61,222 bases of DNA from Pholiota molesta (taxonomy: Eukaryota; Basidiomycota; Agaricomycetes; Agaricales; Strophariaceae). Where the stretch lies: the NCBI GenBank assembly GCA_014925825.1, contig JACGCK010000242.1:1-61222 (forward strand). The letters run 5' to 3'. The notes below the pieces were generated by a model that saw only the letters and a program-made list of their open reading frames with translations, searched no databases and was not told the DNA's origin. Made by a program: the position numbers and the translations under genes. Shown here one piece after another: positions 53,310 through 61,222 of the stretch (positions are counted from its first letter, which is position 1; each line of letters opens with the position of its first letter).

Positions 53310-54948
53310 ATGTCTCTATGGGTTGATCAGGTATGTGCCAAATATAATCATCACGGTTGAATCTCATAGCCTTCGGTCGCAGTACCGACCAAGAACATTA
53401 GATGCCCTACAGTATCACCAAGGTCTTTCAGAACGCCTAAAGTCGCTAGTATGTGCTCAAACACTTGCATTTCTAGTAGATTTGACGCGTTATGTAGTCT
53501 GCTTCTGGAGACTTCCCACATATGCTATTTTATGGGCCATCGGGTGCTGGCAAGAAGACACGAATTAGCTGTACTCTAAGGCAGCTGTTTGGACCCGGCG
53601 TTGAGAAGGTACGTTCCAGTGATATGCTGTTAAGGTCGCCACCCCTTAATGCTCTATCCACCTAGCTCAAAATCGACCAAAGAATATTCCTATCCCCTTC
53701 CAAACGAAAGCTCGAAATCAACATCGTACAGAGCAACTATCACCTCGAAATCACGCCGAGGTACGATGCTTTCATGTTGAATTGAGCCTCTTTCATTCTT
53801 TAAACCACTTCTGCAGTGAAGCAGGAAATTATGATCGGATAGTAATCCAAGAATTGTTGAAGGAAATCGCACAGACACAACAAGTGGACCTTAGCGCCAA
53901 ACAGCGGTTCAAAGGTGAGTTATAATTTCTCTCTGATCCAATCTCTGCTAAATATTGTCGTAGTCGTTGTCATTAACGAAGCAGATTCATTATCTCGTGA
54001 CGCCCAAGCTGCTTTACGTAGAACGATGGAAAAATACATGTCAAATATGAGAATAATCCTGTGCGCGAATAGTACCAGTCGCCTAATTGCCCCGATCAAG
54101 AGCCGTTGTCTTTTAATGAGAGTCGCTGCCCCCAATGAAGAGGAGGTACGATTATTTTTGAATGTTACGTTAGAAAAAGTGCTAACGAGATCGCCGCCCA
54201 GATTTTGGACGTATTACAATCTGTAGCTAGACGAGCGGGGTTCGATCTTCCCCCAGAGGCGGGGGAGAAGATTGCGGAAGATTCTGGCGGAAATCTACGC
54301 AAGGCGATTTTGACTTTAGAGGCATTGAAGATGCAATCGTAAGAAGTCATTTTTTTCACTAATAGTGGCAATGTCGTACTCACAAGCTTCACAGGCCAGA
54401 TCTAACAGGACCGTTGTCAATAGCCAAACCTGATTGGGAACTCTATGTCAAAAGGTTGCCGATTTGATAATTGGGGAGCAATCTCCTGCCCGTGTCATGG
54501 AAGTACGATCGAAACTTTACGAACTGCTGAGTCACTGTATACCCCCGACTGTGATACTCAAGGTACCTTGACACATTTCAGGTTCTGACTTGGAACCAGA
54601 AAAAAATTAACATGCATGTTCATTGACAGACGGTCGCCGAGCGCGTTGTTGACAAAGTGGATGAAGCCCTGAAAGCTGACATCATGCACTGGGCAGCATT
54701 TTATGTATGTGGCTCTCCAGTGGCTGCGATTGATGCGATTTGGCGCTGATAACTTCAATTTCAATTGTCATTTGCAGGAAGTCCGTATGCGAACTGGAAA
54801 CAAGAAAATCTATCACTTGGAGGCATGGGTAATCAAAGTGATGAGCTTGTACAAAGTGAGTTGAATCCGACGGCCTTTGTTCTGATCATAGCTGAAGCCG
54901 TTTTCGCAGCACTTTTTCTACAATATTGACATGTCCGACTTTGACTAA
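53310..54948 (+). CDS. Replication factor C small subunit (RFC3-type), one frame break
   Basis: The exon chain begins MSLWVDQ, then YRPRTLDALQYHQGLSERL. The ATP site is FYGPSGAGKKTRISCTLRQL, followed by FLSPSKRKLEINIVQSNYH and VVVINEADSLSRDAQAALRR (Walker B variant). ILCANSTSRLIAPIKSRCLL carries the SRC arginine finger. The C-terminal collar includes IIGEQSPARVMEVRSKLYEL and MHWAAFYEVRMRTGNKKIY and ends IDMSDFD. This is the RFC subunit called RFC3 in animals and Rfc5 in yeast, part of the clamp loader that places PCNA on DNA. After LSIAKPDWELYV the frame is lost because the run at 54450-54453 has four A where five are needed. As this gene should be essential, a sequencing deletion is the simplest explanation. 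Confidence 0.88.
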
Positions 54949-55971
54949 GGTTGTGTCGCATAAGGTGGCTTGGTGTTACCAAATCCAGATATTCCTTCAC
55001 CGTTTGACTGAACCCACACTTGGACTTGGAATGACCGATATGAATGTTGTATAGCTCCCGGTACCCAATAATACTTGTGCTCTATAACTTGACGTGACTT
55101 CGATTCCAGGTTAGACGGGCCTTTTGTCTTGGATTGCAGTGCCAAGTTTTAGGGTTGGCCCGGCTGTGCAATCCATGGAGGCACGGCGGGATTTTCTTTC
55201 GGTTATTTTCTTGAATGGTCGTACATCTCAGTTCGGATTGGGGCATTCCTCCGCTGAAGTATGTAATCCAAAATCTTCAATCTCATAAGGCGTTTTTCAG
55301 GTTAAGACGGAACACCTAAACGTACCTGAACTAACTGATGAGGATATGCTGATTTGACTGCCTAGATAGTGCGTAATACTCAAAATGTAGTCTAATAGCG
55401 TGGGTTTACTGGTGTACTGATAACACAATGCACATGCGCTAGGATTTAGCCTGAGCCCGTATTCGGCAGGTCAGACCAAGGCTGTGGCTCAACTAACTCT
55501 GAATGCTTATTTGAGTTCTGTCGCCATGTGTAGCCCGAACAAAGATGGAAAAACAGACCCCAAAGTTCGCATTCATCTTGGTGTCCGATCGCACTGCAAT
55601 CTTCAGGTATGCTACATTTAGTACCTGATACCCAGCCTGGCCGAACGGATTAAATGGCGCGACAACGGGCGAAGACCTCGAAAACGATCCCGGAACATAT
55701 GAAGCGGTCTACAAAAGGTTAAGAATTGAATTTCTGCTATGAATTGGCAGAGATGAGAGCAGACCAACCCTGTACCCGCCGCCGCATTTACTATTTATTG
55801 GACATGAACACAACAAATCAGAGGGTTCCATCATATTCTTCGTCGACCGACCCCAGGAAATCGAGTAACTGATAGCGATGAATGGCGAAAGATTTGAGGG
55901 GACATCCATAAGGATCAATTGTGCAAAAATCGACGTCGTTAGCACATTGAAAATAACGGGGACTTCAAAGG
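54949..55971. other. Convergent intergenic region
   Basis: This lies between the 3' ends of the RFC gene (+) and the HD gene (-). Plus-strand open stretches near 55150-55250 and 55445-55610 have no recognisable motif and no consistent splice chain; they may be relics. Confidence 0.4.
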
Positions 55972-56971
55972 TTAGTGACTGACCGCCTTGTGTCGTTTGT
56001 CCCCCAGTTTCTTGCCAGTCGCGGTTTTAAGGCGCTCGTGGATGTGTATCAACTTATCGTGAAAGTGCTGTATCGCAGTATGCGGGTTCTCGGGATCGTC
56101 GGAGGGTGTGTGTAGAGGCCTACATAGATAGCACGGCGAGGATACAAATGAAAAGAGGGAGCATGTATAATGTCAGGCACTGATGAGAACCGAGGAAGAA
56201 GCGACTGGACTGAAATGAGGGGAAAACAAACCTATTCGTTACCGTGCTGTAGGCTGCGCAACGCATGATTCCTAGAGGGCAAAGCAAGTAGGTTAGATAT
56301 CTGCTTGGTGGGGAATCTAATTAAATTTAGTTGCACACCAAATGCACCAATCGCGTCGAGCCTATCAGCATCTTGAACGCAATGCAGTGCGACGCATTGG
56401 TCGTGCCATGTACCCCATTCTCCACTTTCTCTGCGTTTCTTTTCGGTACTCCAAGATACATTGTCGATAATCTGGGTGATGATCTTGGCACGACCGTCTT
56501 TCACCAGATCAAGACCGTGCGCTTCCGCCATAGATGTGAAGAACGGGAGGAAAAATCCGTACGGATCGGAAGCCTCTTCAGCGGAGACATATTTCTTATC
56601 CAATACGTCATGGAGCAGCGCAGCTGGGTTGGAAAGCCAGGCCAGGGAAAAGATGCGGACGTTAACTTTGGAAATCCTGGCACGGTGTTGACCAAGGTGA
56701 ATAGTGACAGACCTAGCTCGACGGTCAACAGATCTGGGGTTGGAACTGTGTTACGCGCCAGGAGAAGAGCGGTCTTTCGAACACGTTGTACTGAGTTTGA
56801 AAAAAAGAAAAGAAAAGTGTCAAAGGCCGTGGCGTAGAATTTCTGTGAGCCTCTAAATTTGTGGCACCTACCGTGATATCGATCATGGGATGGATCGTAT
56901 CTAGCCATGGTCTCCACCATGGTTTTCTCTGCCTCGCAAATAATAGCTTTTTCCTGTGCTGTCGGATACAT
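55972..56971 (-). CDS. HD-domain metal-dependent phosphohydrolase (YedJ-like)
   Basis: The start MYPTAQEKAIICEAEKTMVE is followed by SHDRYH, which continues after an intron as VQRVRKTALLLARN. The HD pair appears in AALHDVLDKKYVSAEEAS, and the distal Asp block is VQDADRLDAIGAFG. The last exons read MRCAAYSTVTNR, then PHTAIQHFHDKLIHIHERL and TGKKLGDKRHKAVSH with the stop at 55972. The H...HD...D arrangement binds divalent metal in HD phosphohydrolases. This YedJ-like subgroup is widespread in fungi and bacteria, but its physiological substrate is not known. All four metal-binding positions seem kept. Confidence 0.85.
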
Positions 56972-58424
56972 CTTATGTATATCGCCTTGTACGAGTCTAT
57001 GATGGTTTTATGGTTTCGAAAAATGGTTGCAAGTGGAATCAAGCTTATTCCAATATCACAGTACGGCGGTGGTAGTGAGAGCGGAATCACAGAGGGTTCT
57101 TCCAATAGTCTCGTGCTGTGTTTTTACGCGGTTCTTCGAATTTCAGGGGAGGGCTTTGAGCACGCTGCATCGTGGCCATGGTTGATCTTGGTTGATACGG
57201 ATCATGATGATGTGCGGTCTGATTATCTTATCACAGTTTGCGGTTGGCGAGAACTGATGGCACGTGTAGGCTCAAATTAAGAGGCGCTTCTCAATCAATT
57301 CTTCCTGATTATGGCGCTAATGAGCTGGAGGTAACAGACGAGAGCAGAAAATACATAAATTGGGTACTGGCATTGCATAGCATGACCTCCGAGCAGACGA
57401 ATTTTGGGGGGTATTGCCCGAAGGATATGCTGTTTTCGGAATTTCTGTTTGGCAGTCAGTGCCAAACCCCATCGTTGAGTTGCCCGTCTGCAGGGTGGGT
57501 CAGCAGACATATAAACCGCGGCGGTAAACTCTCCAAGTAGTCTTAATTGCATTTAGTAGCTAGTACAGGACTTATTCTTGAGATTGATAAGGCTCACATT
57601 GATATGGGGCACGATGCACTCGGAGCATGAAATTATTATCTAAACTGGGCATTACCTCTCATTCTGCCAATTATTATCGAGTTCTGTCGTACACAGGTAT
57701 GACTCTTGTTGTGTCCGTAGACCCATTCCTTAATTTTTTTTGCCACTGATGTCAATGGCGTTATCGTTGCAGCGGCTCATTGGTTACAGGCATGCACGTT
57801 TCTTAAATTTTTTCCAGGAGTTGTAACTTACCCTTGAGTATATTCTGGCAGCACACGAGCTAAAGTCAAAATGTGTGAGAAGGTAACGGCTGCGACGAAG
57901 GTCTCACTAGACCAGGGGGCGTTCACCCTCATGACCTCCCTCCTAAAGCAACTTAAAATATGTGCCACAACACTCCCTCTGTCGTCAGGCCATCTTAAGC
58001 GCTTATATGTGTTGAAGTTTTGGACAAGGAAATACTTTGGAAACCAAGACAAAACGCCCGGTCTTGCCTGCTGCCTACTGTCGATAGGTCTTCATTAATC
58101 ACATTTAATTACCATGAAGTCCGGACTCCACGAAAATGTGTTTGTGCTTGTATCATTCAATTCAAATTTAGCAGCATATGAGAAAATAAAACTGAGGCAT
58201 ATTTCACTCGTACCTATTCAGCACCTACAGTATATTAGCTTTTGGCGACGTCTCTATGCATGCGCTGTGTTCATCAATAAGCATGCTATGAAAATTCCTT
58301 GAGGGTGTTGCGGTGCCGCAGTGCCGGCCCGCATGATCGGAAACGGAATTTGTTTGCACGCGCTGGCGGAGACGCGTTGATGGGCGCTCCAGCAGACCTT
58401 CTCCACCGCCCTTTACAGCTATCC
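56972..58424. other. Long divergent intergenic region
   Basis: This holds the promoters of the HD gene (-) and the ZIP gene (+). At about 1.45 kb it is the longest interval on this side of the window. Plus ORFs at 56861-57280 and 57238-57540 are not recognisable. No RNA gene is seen. Confidence 0.4.
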
Positions 58425-60700
58425 ATGCCCTCTCGTCTTCGCCAGAATCTGCTAACCGGCGCCGCTCTTTTGCTGCTACTCTCTTTAAATGCGCACGCCG
58501 TACTTTCACCCGTGAATGGGGCCGGGGGCGCAGCCCACGAGGGGAAGACGTTGTCAGTTTTTGTGAGTGCTCCGTTGACTTTGTCTCGCGTCGGCGTCGG
58601 TTCTGCGAGCGGGCGGACCGACGGGATAGGGCATGTCGTGTAAGTGTGTCATGCTCATCCATATATGCACGTACTAGGAGAACGAGATCCACGAATGCGC
58701 TCCTATCCGTAACCTTAGCGCCCTGAAAGAGACGCTCACCGAACAGCAGTCACCTATACTGCGAACAGTTTTCGCATGGCTGTTCCCCTTTGGCCCTGCA
58801 TGGAACTCCATTCTCGGCACATTCTACATCAGCTCGTTAGTATTTGCTTTTTGCTGTTGGAACGAGTCATAACTGGAGATGCTTACCATGAACACGGATG
58901 TAGGGTTCCTAACTTTATTCTGGCGTTTATCCCGGCCCAAATCAATGCTAATACGCTTAATACTATGACTGCTTTTGCTGTATGTGAAAGTGTCGCTTTA
59001 AGTCATAATGACAGCTACTGACTATCGTTATCATCCGGATTACAGACTGGCGGCCTGCTATCGGACGTCTTTCTGCATTTGGTTCCCCATTCTTTTATGG
59101 GTGAACATGCTGGGACTGGTGTGCACTTCGTAATGGTGGAAGAGAAGCGCAATATCCTTGTCGGGTAATTATTTCCCTCCAATTTCAGACTCAATTGGCA
59201 CAATTGCCTCATTTCCTCCTTGTAGACTTGGTATTTTCCTGGGTTTCGCTGCCTTCTTCTTTATGGAAAAGACCCTGCGTGTTCTAGGAGGGGGTGATGA
59301 AGACAACGTTGGTCATTCGCATTCGCACTCCCATGCACCGGAAGTGCAGGCTACGAAAGCCTCAGGAATTGCTGCTCCTGTGACAAAGGACGGCCTTCGC
59401 AACAGAAGTTCTGATGCATCTAAAGCTACTGACTCCACTGCAGACCATGAAGAACGTCAATCGACGAACGGTCCCTCCAAATTGTCTGCCTATCTTAATT
59501 TATTTGGAGACTTTGTGCATAATATGTGAGATCCCCGTCCCATTGATACTGCCATGCGGCACCGTTCTGACGGCAGTCCTCGCCTTCTTTGTTACACAGT
59601 ACAGATGGATTGGCGTGCGTACTCAGACCCGCGTTATACGAGACGGCATAAACTCACTCGCATGCCTCGCACCCTCTGCACGTTCATCGCTTATCCAGAA
59701 TGGCAGCCTCTTTCTACGCCTCGCCTCTAATCGGTGCTACCACGACCCTGGCATGCTTTGCTCATGAGATTCCTCACGAAATTGCCGACTATTCGATCTT
59801 AATACGGAGCGGCTTTACGAAAAAGCAGGCCATGCAGTCTCAATTCCTGACAGCAATCGGCGCATTCGTAAGTGCACCTTTTCCTTGTGTGGTTTTTGTG
59901 CCTTCGCAGGGCTATTTTGAGAAAGAGGAAGTGATTGAACCTGACATTCTTCTCTCAACAGGTCGGGTGAGTCACACCTTCGCGCATTGTTTTCTCTCTC
60001 ACAGACTGGGTTTATATATCCATTTTGATGTAAACTATCAGAACCTTTATCGGAATTGCGGTCCACAATGCAACCGCATCTAGTGGAGAGACTCCATTGG
60101 CTGATCTTGCAGCAGGGGTAAGACAAGATGCCACCGGCTTGCTCGGCACTACATTGCAGTTATCCGAGCTCGTAAGTCCATTTGGAATTTGGAGGGAGGG
60201 AAAACTATGCCCTGACTCGCGCCATTTCGTTCACAGGTAATTCCTTTCGTCGCGGGTGGATTCCTCTACATTGGCGCAGTCGCGGTTCTACCAACGTGAG
60301 TCATTTCTCAGCGATTAGCATGACTAGGCCCTGCGCCGTTGGTTTCTTTAGAGCCCGGTGCGATAGGGAGCCGCTTTTGCCTATGGCGAGCGGTGTTTGA
60401 TCTTGATTATGACGTGCTTGACACGGCTGCGCGGAGGACAATATTCCTTTTGTTATGGTGTATATTCACAACATATCTTTCGCAGTTACTTGCGGAGAGC
60501 AAGAGTGCGAAACAAGCCATGCGCGAGGCAAGTTGTTGGGGCAAATCGTAGATTGTGCAAAGACTAACGGATGTATTTTGACAGTTTGCAGCAATGGCAT
60601 TTGGGGTCGTGTGCATGCTCTTGGTCGCGTGAGTGGTCTTATGCTGTCAAACAGACGCAAGAGACTGACTGCGGGGACTGACTATAGATGGAACGAGTAG
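58425..60700 (+). CDS. KE4-type ZIP zinc transporter, one frame break
   Basis: The signal-like start MPSRLRQNLLTGAALLLLLS is followed by a luminal segment, then SILGTFYISS and FILAFIPAQINANTLNTM. The core has GLLSDVFLHLVPHSFMGEH and FGDFVHNITDGLAMAASF (His/Asn/Asp metal site). HEIPHEIADYSILIRSGF is the signature motif of the KE4/SLC39A7 group. A His-rich cytosolic loop (HSHSHSH) lies between them. VIPFVAGGFLYIGAVAVLP and FGVVCMLLVAWNE end the protein. These transporters release Zn2+ from the ER or Golgi into the cytosol. A 5-base micro-exon and a GC-AG intron are inferred. Near 60481 the exon starts TTACTTGCG where TTTACTTGCG is needed to keep frame (PTLLAES), one base short. Confidence 0.87.
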
Positions 60701-61182
60701 ATAGAGAATTATATAGCACTTGTAGTTGAATAGCTGTGAACAGAGATGGGTTGGCCGGCGCGGGCCGGAACCGGGGATGACCGAAGAACGTGCGTGGCCG
60801 TGGTTAGTGGCGGCAGAGCCTGATTTGGTGACGGACAACGTAATTTTGCGGCGGATGGACCTGGTCAGTTCTCTTTCTCCACCCAACAAGTACTCATCAA
60901 ATAATATTCTAATATCCCCTCCTTCTCTTTCCCAACATCATCTGCGCCTTAAATCCTCCACACCGGCCTCCCACCGTCCCCGCCATACCAGCTTTATAGT
61001 CGAATAGACATCATTTATCCAGCCTAATAAACACCCATCCCCGTGCAACGTCACGCCATTCCCTGGTCGTCCGCCCCCAACTCCCGCCTCGTCAGCCCAG
61101 GCGCTTGTGCTGAACGCCTACACAACGTCGTCGTTTCTGCACCCCATCTCCGAACCCTCCTTTCCGCATCCTCGCATTCTCA
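60701..61182. other. Intergenic, upstream of a possible next gene
   Basis: CT-rich stretches (near 60910-60940 and 61080-61160) resemble a fungal promoter. No coding exon is recognised. Confidence 0.4.
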
Positions 61183-61222
61183 ATGGGCACCAAAGGGCGA
61201 CTCGTACCCCGTGTCGTGTGCT
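61183..61222 (+). CDS. Possible start of a gene cut by the window end
   Basis: ATG at 61183 opens MGTKGRLVPRVVC and runs off the window. A CT-rich leader precedes it. MGTKG starts occur in some fungal hypothetical proteins, but 13 residues are too few to decide. Confidence 0.2.
   Translation, partial: MGTKGRLVPRVVC

Noticed and set aside
54949..55971. Coding-like stretches near 55150-55250 and 55445-55610
   Set aside because: The frames are short and interrupted and no domain was recognised; possibly a relic, but not supportable.
56861..57540. Plus ORFs in the long divergent interval before the ZIP gene
   Set aside because: They show no motif or splice chain and overlap the first exon and upstream region of the HD gene on the other strand.

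Overview
The window is nuclear DNA of a filamentous fungus, almost certainly a mushroom-forming basidiomycete (Agaricomycetes). Genes are cut by many 50-60 nt GT-AG introns. The secreted enzymes carry fungal CBM1 cellulose-binding modules. The housekeeping proteins (RFC subunit, HEN1, NUBPL/Ind1, PEX11, KE4-type ZIP transporter, V-ATPase subunit e) follow basidiomycete versions as I recall them. All names come from reading translated exons; no search was run.

Layout. 0-12 kb: a RING-type protein whose frame is broken, a secreted DUF1996 protein (-), a poorly coding stretch, then a divergent pair of mitochondrial genes (GGQ peptidyl-tRNA hydrolase of ICT1 type, and an ABHD11/Imo32-like hydrolase). 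11.9-16.4 kb: two intron-containing tRNA-Lys genes (UUU and CUU) flank a mosaic of a lineage-restricted hypothetical gene, a HEAT-like fragment and the C-terminal half of a BCK1-like MAPKKK with an altered catalytic loop. 16.9-20 kb: an F-box protein and a small NTF2-like protein. 20.6-25.4 kb: two stand-alone CBM1 proteins and a CBM1-GH10 xylanase that share signal peptide, intron positions and upstream sequence. 25.6-35.6 kb: V-ATPase subunit e, HEN1 with a GW/WG-rich tail, Ind1, an F-box protein and a Na+/H+ antiporter. 36.2-39.7 kb: two more GH10 xylanases. 40.7-52.9 kb: a PEX11-like gene beside three tandem AA3_3 alcohol (methanol) oxidases; the third has two frame breaks and is followed by a relic of a fourth. 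53.3-61.2 kb: RFC subunit, HD-domain phosphohydrolase and a ZIP zinc transporter.

Themes. The CAZymes suggest wood or litter decay: xylanases plus cellulose-binding proteins, with methanol/alcohol oxidases that can make H2O2 from methanol released from methoxylated polymers. PEX11 beside an oxidase with a PTS1-like end hints at a peroxisome link. The most novel feature is the HEN1 tail with eight Trp residues, each next to Gly, resembling an Argonaute hook. Several genes, including an RFC gene expected to be essential, show single-base frame losses. Every break I could resolve is a one-base deletion, so sequencing or assembly error must be excluded before any of them is called a pseudogene.
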